A stretch of DNA of 64,000 bases from Paraburkholderia aromaticivorans (GTDB lineage: Bacteria > Pseudomonadota > Gammaproteobacteria > Burkholderiales > Burkholderiaceae), in assembly GCF_012689525.1 (NCBI RefSeq), contig NZ_CP051516.1, positions 3,162,001 through 3,226,000 on the forward strand. The letters run 5' to 3'. Shown piece after piece: positions 8,429 to 16,693 of this stretch. The stretch's first letter is position 1; each line of letters opens with the position of its first letter. The translations under genes and the position numbers were made by a program. A model generated the notes under the pieces. The model saw only the letters and a program-made list of their open reading frames with translations. It made no database searches and was not told where the DNA came from.

Positions 8429-10099
8429 TCAAACACGCGAGACGTCGAATTGCGCCTTGCTGCCCTTGCCGTACACCTTGAGCGCGCCCTTCTCGCCCAC
8501 TGCGTTCGGCCGGTTGAAAATCCAGTTCTGCCACGCGGTGAGACGGCCGAAAATGCGCGTCTCCATCGTTTCCGGACCGTTGAAGCGCAGATTCGCTTCG
8601 AGTCCGGTCAGTGCATCCGGCGACATGGCGGCGCGTTCTTCGAGCGCGATGCGAATTTCGTCGGCCCAATCGATGTCGTCGGGCGATGCGGTGACGAGAC
8701 CGAGACGCTCGGCTTCGACCGGCTTGATCGGCTGACCGATCAGGGAGCGCACGGCGTCGAGTGGCTCGGCTTCTTCATAGAAGCGCCGGCCGAGACGCGA
8801 CTGATGCGTGACCATCGGATAGAGGCCGAAGTTGACTTCCGACAGCGTGATGGCCGGCTCTTCCTCTTCATTGCTCGGCAGCGCCGCCATATACGTGCGG
8901 TCGGCGGCGAACGCGAGTTCCGCGAAGGTGCCGGCAAAGCACGAACCCGGCTCGATCAGCGCAAACAGCGAACGCGACGAGACGTCGATGCGCGCCAGCG
9001 TACGGCGCAAGATGCCGATGGTCTCGCGCACGAACCAGTGGTCCTTGTGTTGCATGAGCGAGGCGTCCGCGGCGAGCAGATGGCGGGCGTCACCTTCGGT
9101 TTTGAAAACCCACGTGCCGACGGCGAGTTCGTTGGTGCGCATGCACAGAATCGCGTCGTCGAGTTCGCGGGCGAATTGCAACGGCCACCAGTTCACACCG
9201 GCTGCGACGATCGCATCGATACTCGCGGGCGGTTCGGTTTGCGGCGCCTTGGCCGTGAACGTCGCGATGCGCTTCGCACGATCGATCGTGACGTCGAGCG
9301 TTTTATAAGTGAGGCCGTCTTCGCGATCCGTGCGTTCGATACGCGTGAGCACAACGCCCTGTGCGTCCGCGGGACGATCGCTCTGCTCGGCGAGTTCGAG
9401 CGCGCGTGCCTGGATCGCCTGATCGAACTGGTTCGGCTTCACGACTTCATCCACGAGACGCCACGCTTTCGCGCGCTCGCCGCGCACGCCTTCGACCACC
9501 GTGCAGAAGATGTCGGCACGGTCGTGCCGCACCTTGCGTTTGTCCGTGACGCGCGTCAGGCCGCCGGTGCCTGGCAGCACGCCTAGCAACGGCACTTCCG
9601 GCAGCGACACCGACGACGAACGGTCATCCACGAGATAGATTTCGTCGCAGGCCAGAGCGAGTTCATAACCGCCGCCGGCGCACGCACCGTTCACGGCAGC
9701 CAGAAACTTCAGACCTGAATGACGCGACGAGTCTTCCAGACCGTTACGCGTCTCGTTGGTGAACTTGCAGAAGTTGACCTTCCACGCATGCGTCGAGAGA
9801 CCCAGCATGAAGATGTTGGCGCCCGAGCAGAACACGCGGTCCTTCAGGCTCGTCAGCACCACGGTTTTCACTTCGGGATGCTCGAAGCGGATGCGCTGTA
9901 TTGCGTCGTGCAATTCGATGTCGACGCCGAGGTCGTACGAATTCAACTTCAGCTTGTAGCCGTCACGGATGCCGCCATCCTCGGCGATATCGATGCCGAG
10001 CGTCGCAACGGGACCGTTGAAGCTCAGCTTCCAATGCTTGTACTGCGAGGGATCGGTGCGGTAGTCGACCGGCGCGACGGCGGTTTCTGCTGTGGACAT
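8429..10099 (-). CDS. boxC: 2,3-epoxybenzoyl-CoA dihydrolase BoxC
   Basis: Crotonase-superfamily enzyme that hydrolytically opens 2,3-epoxybenzoyl-CoA to 3,4-dehydroadipyl-CoA semialdehyde and formate. The 556-residue protein has a tandem crotonase layout: a first domain with VLTSLKDRVFCSGANIFMLG and the oxyanion-type stretch AAVNGACAGGGYELALACDE, then a second enoyl-CoA-hydratase-like half. The ATG at 10099 (MSTAETAVAPVDY) follows CAGGAGA; a longer in-frame start would run into the promoter. First gene of the run downstream of boxR. The sequence TTTACA-N17-TATTGT about 40-65 bp upstream is a good sigma70 promoter flanked by BoxR-type motifs. Confidence 0.96.
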   Translation of the reverse strand: MSTAETAVAPVDYRTDPSQYKHWKLSFNGPVATLGIDIAEDGGIRDGYKLKLNSYDLGVDIELHDAIQRIRFEHPEVKTVVLTSLKDRVFCSGANIFMLGLSTHAWKVNFCKFTNETRNGLEDSSRHSGLKFLAAVNGACAGGGYELALACDEIYLVDDRSSSVSLPEVPLLGVLPGTGGLTRVTDKRKVRHDRADIFCTVVEGVRGERAKAWRLVDEVVKPNQFDQAIQARALELAEQSDRPADAQGVVLTRIERTDREDGLTYKTLDVTIDRAKRIATFTAKAPQTEPPASIDAIVAAGVNWWPLQFARELDDAILCMRTNELAVGTWVFKTEGDARHLLAADASLMQHKDHWFVRETIGILRRTLARIDVSSRSLFALIEPGSCFAGTFAELAFAADRTYMAALPSNEEEEPAITLSEVNFGLYPMVTHQSRLGRRFYEEAEPLDAVRSLIGQPIKPVEAERLGLVTASPDDIDWADEIRIALEERAAMSPDALTGLEANLRFNGPETMETRIFGRLTAWQNWIFNRPNAVGEKGALKVYGKGSKAQFDVSRV

Positions 10100-10138
10100 G
10101 GGGCGTCTCCTGACTGGACGATGCAAAACTTGTTTTTT

Positions 10139-10181
10139 GAACAATAGTGCATCGTCAAACCCATGTAAAGCACTTTAGTGC
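10139..10181 (-). promoter_or_regulatory. boxCBA promoter with two putative BoxR sites
   Basis: On the minus strand, -35 TTTACA (plus 10164-10169) and -10 TATTGT (plus 10141-10146) are separated by exactly 17 bp. The dyad GCACTAAAGTGC (10170-10181) abuts the -35, and the related GCACTATTGTTC (10139-10150) covers the -10, 31 bp away or about three helical turns. The same motif sits before the divergent operon at 11220-11231. BoxR binding is inferred. Confidence 0.65.
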
Positions 10182-10216
10182 ATGTTCGCTAGTAAACCCT
10201 GACGCCGAAGTGCACG

Positions 10217-11191
10217 TTAGCTAAGACGCGCTTCGTCGGGCGATTCGGCGGCGAGCCTTGCGGCGAGGCGGTCGCGCAGTTGCAGGTAGGCGTCGGCCAA
10301 GGTTTTTTCGCTGGTGTCGAAGGTCATGTCGGCGCGGGCGTACAGCTCGCCGCGCCCCGCCAGGATGCGCTTCAGGTCGTCCATCGCCTCCTTGTTACCC
10401 GACATCGGCCGCAGATCGCCCTGCGCGACGACGCGGCGCATGTGCTCTTCCGGCGCGGCCTGCAGCCACACCGTATAGCAATGCGACAGCAGCGTATTGA
10501 ACGTGCCCGACTCCGACACCAGTCCGCCCGGCGATGCGATCACCGCGTGCTCGTGCTCCTGAATCACGGCCTCCAGCGCGCGGTGTTCATAACGCCGGTA
10601 AGCGGCTGCCCCGTAAAGCGAATGAATCTCGGACGGCGGACAGCCGGCCAGTTGCTCGATCACACGTGTGAGCTCGACGAACGGCACTTTGCGCTCCTGC
10701 GCCAGCATCCGCCCGAGCGTTGATTTGCCGGCGCCGCGCAGGCCGATCAACGCGATCCGGTCCTTGCGATGCGGGTCGCGCGGCGCCTGCGCGAACATCT
10801 CGGCGAGCGCCACGCGGGCGCGCTGCAAGGCCGCCTGATCGCGTCCTTGCAGCAATTCGCGGATTAGCAGCCATTCGGCGGAAGCCGTGGTTTCGTCGCC
10901 GATCACCTCGGCCAGCGAACAGTTCAAGGTGGCCGCGATTTGCCGCAGCACCAGCACCGACGCATTGCCCACGCCCGATTCCAGATTCGCCAGATGCCGC
11001 TCCGACAGGCCGGTTTCCGTGGCCAGCGTCTTGCGCGTCATGCCGCGGCGCGCGCGCAGGAGGCGCACGCGTTCGCCCATCGCCGTGAGAAACGGATCGC
11101 GCTCGGCGCCACGCTCCGGCGCCCTTTCGGCGCGGCCCGCTTCCTCGTCGCCTGAGTCGTCCAGCGGTGCGGGAGAGTAATTTTGGTTCAT
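10217..11191 (-). CDS. boxR: BoxR, benzoyl-CoA-responsive repressor (HTH-XRE plus shikimate-kinase-like domain)
   Basis: Local regulator of the box genes. It belongs to the BzdR/BoxR family, which represses benzoate genes until benzoyl-CoA binds. The 324-residue protein has a charged N-terminus, an XRE helix-turn-helix at about residues 38-97 (GMTRKTLATETGLSERHLAN), and a shikimate-kinase-like P-loop domain from about 145 (LIGLRGAGKSTLGRML) with the kinase-fold motif ASPGGLV. The ATG at 11191 (MNQNYSP) follows AGAGG; longer in-frame starts would include the promoter. It lies 117 bp upstream of boxC. Its own predicted -10 (TATAGT, minus strand) overlaps the motif at 11220-11231, suggesting autoregulation. 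Confidence 0.93.
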   Translation of the reverse strand: MNQNYSPAPLDDSGDEEAGRAERAPERGAERDPFLTAMGERVRLLRARRGMTRKTLATETGLSERHLANLESGVGNASVLVLRQIAATLNCSLAEVIGDETTASAEWLLIRELLQGRDQAALQRARVALAEMFAQAPRDPHRKDRIALIGLRGAGKSTLGRMLAQERKVPFVELTRVIEQLAGCPPSEIHSLYGAAAYRRYEHRALEAVIQEHEHAVIASPGGLVSESGTFNTLLSHCYTVWLQAAPEEHMRRVVAQGDLRPMSGNKEAMDDLKRILAGRGELYARADMTFDTSEKTLADAYLQLRDRLAARLAAESPDEARLS

Positions 11192-11219
11192 GTTTTGCTG
11201 CCTCTTAACTGCGATACAT

Positions 11220-11260
11220 GTACTATAGTGCTTGACAGACACCTGATGAACGGTTAATTT
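11220..11260 (+). promoter_or_regulatory. Promoter of the DUF4863-boxD-bclA operon with BoxR-type motif
   Basis: GTACTATAGTGC (11220-11231) directly abuts -35 TTGACA (11232-11237). A 17-bp spacer leads to a weak -10 TAATTT (11255-11260). The layout copies the boxC promoter, where GCACTAAAGTGC abuts TTTACA. About 120 bp of leader follow before the first ATG. Confidence 0.6.
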
Positions 11261-11384
11261 TCGCCAAATATTGATCCAATAACAAACGCTGTCGAGATTT
11301 TTCGGCAGCGTCACGGAGATGGCGCGACGACTCGCATGCATTAACGTGCGTGTAGTGGTCGAACGCACTGATCTGGAGGCTCGC

Positions 11385-11852
11385 ATGTCCCCACATGAAT
11401 TCCAGCGCCTGATCGCGGGCGTCACGGAGCAACTCGCCGGCCGGCCGCTCGACGGCAAGCTGGCCGACTGGCTGAACGACGCCTATCCCGCCGGCGGCGA
11501 CGCGTTCCGCGAGCTCGCCCAAGCGTGCCGAACCGGCGTCACCGAAGGCTGGCTATGCAACCGCGAAGGCGGCGGCATTCGCTACGGCCGCATCTTCAAG
11601 GCGCTGCCCGAGACCCACGGCTTTTCCGTCGACGTCGTCGATATGAAGGATATTGCCGGTCCGCATCATGTTCACCCGAACGGCGAGATCGATCTGATCA
11701 TGCCGCTCACCCAAGGCGCCACCTTCGACGGCCACCCGGCCGGCTGGTGCGTGTACGAGCCCGGCTCCGCGCATCGTCCGACGGTGGCGAACGGCGAGGC
11801 GCTGGTGCTGTATCTCCTGCCGCAAGGCGCAATCGAATTCACTCCCGCCTGA
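11385..11852 (+). CDS. DUF4863 (PnbB-like) protein of the box cluster
   Basis: Small 155-residue cytoplasmic protein that I recognise as the DUF4863 family, whose characterised relative PnbB is a 4-hydroxylaminobenzoate lyase. It shows an N-terminal helical part and a cupin-like C-terminal half with a likely metal site, GPHHVHPNGEIDLIMP near residues 90-105. The ATG at 11385 follows GGAGG at 6-nt spacing; the upstream in-frame ATG has no RBS. It is the first gene of the rightward box operon, 8 bp before boxD. The context suggests a side role in benzoate or substituted-benzoate metabolism, for example handling a box intermediate. The exact reaction is unknown. Confidence 0.75.
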   Translation: MSPHEFQRLIAGVTEQLAGRPLDGKLADWLNDAYPAGGDAFRELAQACRTGVTEGWLCNREGGGIRYGRIFKALPETHGFSVDVVDMKDIAGPHHVHPNGEIDLIMPLTQGATFDGHPAGWCVYEPGSAHRPTVANGEALVLYLLPQGAIEFTPA

Positions 11853-11860
11853 GCATTGCC

Positions 11861-13456
11861 ATGACCGAACTCTTGAAGAACCATGTGGCCGGCCAGTGGA
11901 TCGCCGGCGGCGGCGCGGGCGTCACGCTCACCGATCCGGTGACCGGCGTTGCGCTCGTGCGTGTATCGAGCGAAGGCCTCGATCTCGCACGCGCCTTCGC
12001 CTTTGCCCGCGAAGACGGCGGCGCCGCGTTGCGTTCATTGACCTACGCGCAACGCGCCGCCCGCCTCGCCGATATCGTCAAGCTGCTGCAAGCGAAACGC
12101 GACGACTACTACGCGATCGCCACCGCGAACTCGGGCACCACGCGCAACGACTCGGCCGTCGATATCGACGGCGGCATTTTCACGCTGTCGTATTACGCGA
12201 AACTCGGCGCGTCGCTCGGCGAGGTGCATGCACTTCGCGACGGCAACAGCGTCTCGCTGAGCAAGGACCAATCGTTCAGCGTGCAGCACGTGCTGACGCC
12301 GACACGCGGCGTCGCGCTCTTGATCAATGCGTTCAATTTTCCGTCGTGGGGCTTGTGGGAAAAAGCCGCGCCGGCGTTACTATCCGGCGTGCCGGTCATC
12401 GTCAAGCCCGCCACGGCGACGGCCTGGCTCACCCAGCGCATGGTCGCCGATGTAATCGATGCGGGCATTCTGCCGCCCGGCGCGCTCTCGGTGATTTGCG
12501 GCAGCTCGGCGGGCCTGCTCGATCAGATTCAGTCCTTCGATGTCGTGTCGTTCACGGGCTCCGCGGAAACCGCCGCCACGTTGCGCGCGCATCCGGCATT
12601 CGTGCAGCGCGGCGCGCGTCTGAACGTCGAAGCCGACAGCCTGAATAGCGCGATTCTGTGCGCCGACGCGACGCCCGACACACCCGCCTTCGACCTCTTC
12701 ATCAAGGAAGTAGTGCGGGAAATGACCGTGAAATCCGGGCAGAAATGTACGGCGATCCGGCGCGCGTTCGTCCCCGAGACCGCACTTGAAGCCGTGCTCG
12801 AAGCACTCAAGGCGAAGCTCGCGAAAATCACCGTCGGCAATCCGCGTAATGACGCCGTGCGCATGGGTTCGCTCGTGAGCCGCGAGCAATACGAAAACGT
12901 GCTGGCTGGCATCGCGGCGCTGCGCGAAGAAGCGGTGCTCGCTTACGACGGCTCCGCTGTGCCGCTCATCGACGCGGACGCCGACATCGCGGCTTGCATC
13001 GCGCCGCATCTGTTCGTGGTCAACGATCCAGATAGCGCGACGCTGCTGCACGACGTCGAAGTATTCGGCCCGGTGGCGAGCGTGGCACCCTATCGCGTCG
13101 CCACCCATGCAAACGCACTGCCCGAAGCGCACGCCGTCGCTCTCGCGCGACGCGGCCAGGGATCGCTGGTCGCCTCGATCTATTCGAACGATGAAGCACA
13201 TCTCGGCCGCCTTGCACTGGAACTTGCGGATTCGCACGGTCGCGTGCATGCCATTTCACCTTCGGTCCAGCAGAGTCAAACGGGTCATGGGAACGTGATG
13301 CCGATGTCGCTGCACGGCGGCCCGGGCCGCGCGGGCGGCGGCGAGGAACTCGGCGGCTTGCGCGCGTTGGGTTTCTATCACCGCCGTTCGGCCATCCAGG
13401 CAGCGAGCGCCGCAATCGATACGTTGACGCAAGCGACTCATTTGCCCACGGTGTGA
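11861..13456 (+). CDS. boxD: 3,4-dehydroadipyl-CoA semialdehyde dehydrogenase BoxD
   Basis: Oxidises the BoxC product 3,4-dehydroadipyl-CoA semialdehyde to 3,4-dehydroadipyl-CoA with NADP+, after which beta-oxidation-type steps lead to succinyl-CoA and acetyl-CoA. The 531-residue protein has the aldehyde dehydrogenase fold: cofactor-binding INAFNFPSWGLWEK, VIVKPATATAW, the base in NVEADSLNSAIL and the catalytic cysteine in VKSGQKCTAIRRAF. It resembles the PaaN/PaaZ N-terminal dehydrogenase domain but has no fused hydratase. The ATG at 11861 lies 8 bp after the DUF4863 stop, so translation is probably coupled. A 109-bp gap separates it from the ligase. Confidence 0.93.
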   Translation: MTELLKNHVAGQWIAGGGAGVTLTDPVTGVALVRVSSEGLDLARAFAFAREDGGAALRSLTYAQRAARLADIVKLLQAKRDDYYAIATANSGTTRNDSAVDIDGGIFTLSYYAKLGASLGEVHALRDGNSVSLSKDQSFSVQHVLTPTRGVALLINAFNFPSWGLWEKAAPALLSGVPVIVKPATATAWLTQRMVADVIDAGILPPGALSVICGSSAGLLDQIQSFDVVSFTGSAETAATLRAHPAFVQRGARLNVEADSLNSAILCADATPDTPAFDLFIKEVVREMTVKSGQKCTAIRRAFVPETALEAVLEALKAKLAKITVGNPRNDAVRMGSLVSREQYENVLAGIAALREEAVLAYDGSAVPLIDADADIAACIAPHLFVVNDPDSATLLHDVEVFGPVASVAPYRVATHANALPEAHAVALARRGQGSLVASIYSNDEAHLGRLALELADSHGRVHAISPSVQQSQTGHGNVMPMSLHGGPGRAGGGEELGGLRALGFYHRRSAIQAASAAIDTLTQATHLPTV

Positions 13457-13565
13457 CGGCGCACGAGCTTAACGATAAGGACCGAGCAAGCACACTAGCC
13501 TGACAGCATCGAGCGGATCATGAGCACACAACAGCCGGACCGCGCCCACCCGATGGAGGAGACAC

Positions 13566-15158
13566 ATGGAAGCCCTGTTGGACAAGGCAGCGAATCAGCC
13601 CGCCGCGACGGTCGAACCGCCGCCCGCGCTATTCAATTTCGCGGCCTACCTGTTTCGGCTGAACGAAACACGCGCCGCCAAGACCGCCTATATCGACGAC
13701 ACCGGCAGCACGACCTACGGTGACCTGGACGAACGCGCGCGGCGCTTCGCGAGCGCGCTGCGCACGCTCGGCGTGCATTCGGAAGAGCGCGTGCTGCTCG
13801 TGATGCTCGATACCATCGCCCTACCGGTTGCCTTTCTCGGCGCGCTCTACGCGGGCGTCGTGCCGGTGGTCGCGAACACGCTGCTCACTCCCGCCGACTA
13901 TGTGTACATGCTCACGCATAGCCACGCGCGCGCCGTGATCGCCTCGGGTGCGCTGGTGCAGAACGTGACGCAGGCGCTGGAGTCCGCCGAACATGACGGT
14001 TGTCAGTTGATCGTCTCGCAGCCGTGCGAAGGCGAGCCGCTTCTCGCGCCGTTGCTTGAAGAACTGATCGACGCCGCAGCGCCTGCCGCCAAAGCTGCGG
14101 CAACCGGTTGCGACGACATCGCCTTCTGGCTGTATTCATCAGGCTCGACCGGCAAACCGAAGGGCACCGTCCACACGCATGCGAACCTGTACTGGACCGC
14201 CGAGCTGTATGCGAAGCCGATCCTCGGTATCGCCGAGAGCGACGTGGTGTTCTCCGCGGCCAAGCTGTTCTTTGCGTACGGTCTCGGCAACGGCTTGACG
14301 TTCCCGCTGTCGGTCGGCGCCACGGCGATCCTGATGGCGGAGCGTCCCACCGCCGACGCGATTTTCACGCGCCTCGTCAAACATCGCCCGACGGTGTTTT
14401 ACGGCGTGCCCACGCTCTACGCGAACATGCTGGTGTCGCCCAGCCTGCCTGCACGCGCCGACGTCGCAATGCGCATCTGCACGTCGGCGGGCGAAGCGTT
14501 ACCGCGCGAAATCGGCGAGCGTTTCACCGCGCATTTCGGCTGCGAGATTCTCGATGGCATCGGCTCGACTGAAATGCTGCATATCTTCCTGTCCAATCGC
14601 GCGGGCGCGGTCGAGTACGGCACGACGGGCCGCCCGGTGCCGGGATACGAAGTCGAGTTGCGCGACGATGCCGGTCATGCGGTGGCCGATGGCGAAGTCG
14701 GCGACCTGTATATCAAAGGGCCGAGCGCGGCCGTGATGTACTGGAACAACCGCGAGAAGACGCGCGCGACTTTTCTCGGCGAATGGATTCGCAGCGGCGA
14801 CAAGTACTGCCGGCTGGCGAACGGCTGCTATGTCTACGCAGGCCGCAGCGACGACATGCTCAAAGTAAGCGGCCAGTACGTCTCGCCCGTTGAAGTGGAA
14901 ATGGTGCTGGTACAGCACGGCGCGGTGCTCGAAGCGGCGGTGGTCGGCGTCGATCACGGCGGCCTCGTCAAAACTCGCGCGTTCGTGGTGCTGAAGCGTG
15001 AATTCGCGGCCTCTGAGATACTCGCGGATGAGTTGAAGGCTTTCGTGAAGGATCGGCTCGCGCCGCATAAATATCCGCGCGATATCGTGTTCGTCGACGA
15101 TCTGCCGAAGACTGCCACCGGAAAAATTCAACGCTTCAAACTGCGCGAGCAGTCATAA
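13566..15158 (+). CDS. bclA: Benzoate-CoA ligase
   Basis: Activates benzoate to benzoyl-CoA with ATP and CoA, the entry step of the box pathway. The 530-residue acyl-AMP synthetase has the P-loop-like motif WLYSSGSTGKPKGTVHTH, the adenylate motif DGIGSTEMLHIF, the hinge region YAGRSDDMLKVSGQYVSPVE and the catalytic lysine in PKTATGKIQRFKLRE. These features and the length fit the benzoate-CoA ligase family. The ATG at 13566 follows GGAGGAGA. The downstream hydrolase starts 8 bp after its stop. Close relatives also accept 2-aminobenzoate or fluorobenzoates, so the substrate range is not fixed by sequence. Confidence 0.94.
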   Translation: MEALLDKAANQPAATVEPPPALFNFAAYLFRLNETRAAKTAYIDDTGSTTYGDLDERARRFASALRTLGVHSEERVLLVMLDTIALPVAFLGALYAGVVPVVANTLLTPADYVYMLTHSHARAVIASGALVQNVTQALESAEHDGCQLIVSQPCEGEPLLAPLLEELIDAAAPAAKAAATGCDDIAFWLYSSGSTGKPKGTVHTHANLYWTAELYAKPILGIAESDVVFSAAKLFFAYGLGNGLTFPLSVGATAILMAERPTADAIFTRLVKHRPTVFYGVPTLYANMLVSPSLPARADVAMRICTSAGEALPREIGERFTAHFGCEILDGIGSTEMLHIFLSNRAGAVEYGTTGRPVPGYEVELRDDAGHAVADGEVGDLYIKGPSAAVMYWNNREKTRATFLGEWIRSGDKYCRLANGCYVYAGRSDDMLKVSGQYVSPVEVEMVLVQHGAVLEAAVVGVDHGGLVKTRAFVVLKREFAASEILADELKAFVKDRLAPHKYPRDIVFVDDLPKTATGKIQRFKLREQS

Positions 15159-15166
15159 GGTGATTT

Positions 15167-16021
15167 ATGCAGAACCCCGCCATTGGCAACGTTGCAGCGA
15201 CCACCGCCAGCGAGTTCGCTGACTTGCCTGCTACCGCGTCGCATGGGCCGTCGCGCATCGAGTATCGCTGGGTGAATGAAGCGGTCGGCGACGCGCCGAT
15301 CGCGGTCTTCCTCCATGAAGGTCTCGGTTCGATCGCGATGTGGCGCGACTGGCCGCAAGCGCTGTGCGAACGGCTCGGCATGCGCGGGCTTGTTTATTCG
15401 CGGCCCGGCTACGGACTTTCCACGCCGCGTCCGCATGAGGTGAAGTGGCCCGTCAATTTCATGACCGCGCAGGCTCGCGATATCCTGCCCGCTTTGCTCG
15501 ACGCACTTCATATCGACACGCGCGAACGCCGGCGCATGTGGGTAATCGGCCATAGCGACGGCGGCTCGATCACGCTGCTGTACGCAGCGCTCCATCCGGA
15601 ACAATTGGCCGGTGCGGTGGTAATTGCGCCGCATGTCTTCGTCGAAGATATTTCGGTGCAAAGCATCGCGCAGACCAAACAACTCTACGAAAGCACCGAC
15701 CTGCGCAGCAAGCTCAGCCGCTATCACGCGGACGTCGATTCCGCGTTCTATGGCTGGAACGACATCTGGTTGAATCCGGCTTTCAGGCAGTGGTCGATTG
15801 CAGAAGAATTGGCATCGATCCGCAAGCCGTTGCTCGCGGTGCAAGGCCACGACGACAACTACGGCACGATGGCCCAGATCGATACGATCGCCGTACACGT
15901 GCCGCATGCGCAACGGGTCAAGCTCGACGCTTGCGGGCACTCGCCGCATCGCGATGCGCCGCAACCGCTGAACGAAGCCATTGCGGCATTCGTTTCCAAC
16001 GCGGTGAGCTTTGACCATTGA
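15167..16021 (+). CDS. Alpha/beta hydrolase of the box cluster
   Basis: A 284-residue alpha/beta hydrolase commonly found in box clusters. The nucleophile elbow is GHSDGG (WVIGHSDGGSITLLYAA), the oxyanion region is FLHEGLGSIAMW, and the catalytic histidine is probably in DACGHSPHRDAP near the C-terminus. No signal peptide is visible, so it is cytoplasmic. The ATG at 15167 follows AAGGTG and lies 8 bp after bclA. Possible jobs are hydrolysis of a stalled CoA thioester or of a benzoate ester, or lactone opening. None can be picked from sequence. The hairpin at 16032-16056 may end the operon. Confidence 0.8.
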   Translation: MQNPAIGNVAATTASEFADLPATASHGPSRIEYRWVNEAVGDAPIAVFLHEGLGSIAMWRDWPQALCERLGMRGLVYSRPGYGLSTPRPHEVKWPVNFMTAQARDILPALLDALHIDTRERRRMWVIGHSDGGSITLLYAALHPEQLAGAVVIAPHVFVEDISVQSIAQTKQLYESTDLRSKLSRYHADVDSAFYGWNDIWLNPAFRQWSIAEELASIRKPLLAVQGHDDNYGTMAQIDTIAVHVPHAQRVKLDACGHSPHRDAPQPLNEAIAAFVSNAVSFDH

Positions 16022-16031
16022 GCGCATGATC

Positions 16032-16056
16032 GCGGCGCGTCTTCTCGACGCGCCGC
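16032..16056 (+). terminator. Strong GC hairpin after the box operon
   Basis: Arms GCGGCGCGTC and GACGCGCCGC pair perfectly around TTCTC, 11 bp after the hydrolase stop. No T-run follows, so termination is possible but unproven. I see nothing else clear in the 264-bp gap up to 16285. Confidence 0.45.
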
Positions 16057-16285
16057 GCAACAGCGCGACTGCCGGCAAACCGCTCAGATCACCGTCGACA
16101 AACCCAGCGTCAACAGCAGTCGAAGCCATCGTCGCGATCCAGGATTGACGGCCGCCCAATTCTCAACAAATACCCAAATTTCCACATCTTCACAAAAGTT
16201 ACACAGGTAAGCGACTATTCTTGCGCATCGCTGACCTGGGCACATGGATGCCCTGGCGCATCTTCCCCGTGCCGGAGACATTGCC

Positions 16286-16612
16286 ATGTCTGTTGTGTCG
16301 AACCCGTCGATTACCTTGCATCGCAAACGTTTGGCGGCCGCACTGGCCGCCGTGTCGCTGTGCATGCTGCTCGGCGCATGCGGCAACGACGACGACAAAA
16401 ACCCCGATACGCGCGCGGTTAGTTCTACCGAGAGTTCCGCCGGCGACAGCAACGCCGCCGTAGTGCTGTCGGCGAATCCGTCCTCCGCTTCACCCGCGCC
16501 CGCTGCCGTTACGATTCAAACCCCCGCACTACCTGCATCAAGCGCCGACCCGGCATGGTCCGCCGCCGCGTCGACGCCGCTCGCCACACCTGTTATCCAC
16601 ACCGTCGACTGA
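16286..16612 (+). CDS. Small low-complexity lipoprotein
   Basis: Predicted 108-residue membrane lipoprotein of unknown function. A basic N-terminus (LHRKRLAAALAAV) leads to a hydrophobic stretch and the lipobox LLGAC, with the lipidated cysteine near residue 32. The mature part starts GNDDDKNPDTR and is rich in Ser, Ala and Pro with no recognisable domain. The Asp after the first mature residues does not clearly decide inner or outer membrane. The ATG at 16286 has GGAG about 9 nt upstream. It lies 81 bp before the phospholipase C gene on the same strand, so it may be expressed with it. Confidence 0.65.
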   Translation: MSVVSNPSITLHRKRLAAALAAVSLCMLLGACGNDDDKNPDTRAVSSTESSAGDSNAAVVLSANPSSASPAPAAVTIQTPALPASSADPAWSAAASTPLATPVIHTVD

Positions 16613-16693
16613 GTTTCGCGCGTCACGCGACGCGCGGGCGAGTCTCGCGTGTTGCGTGCATCGTTCCTTCACCGAAGATCGAAAGCCAATACC

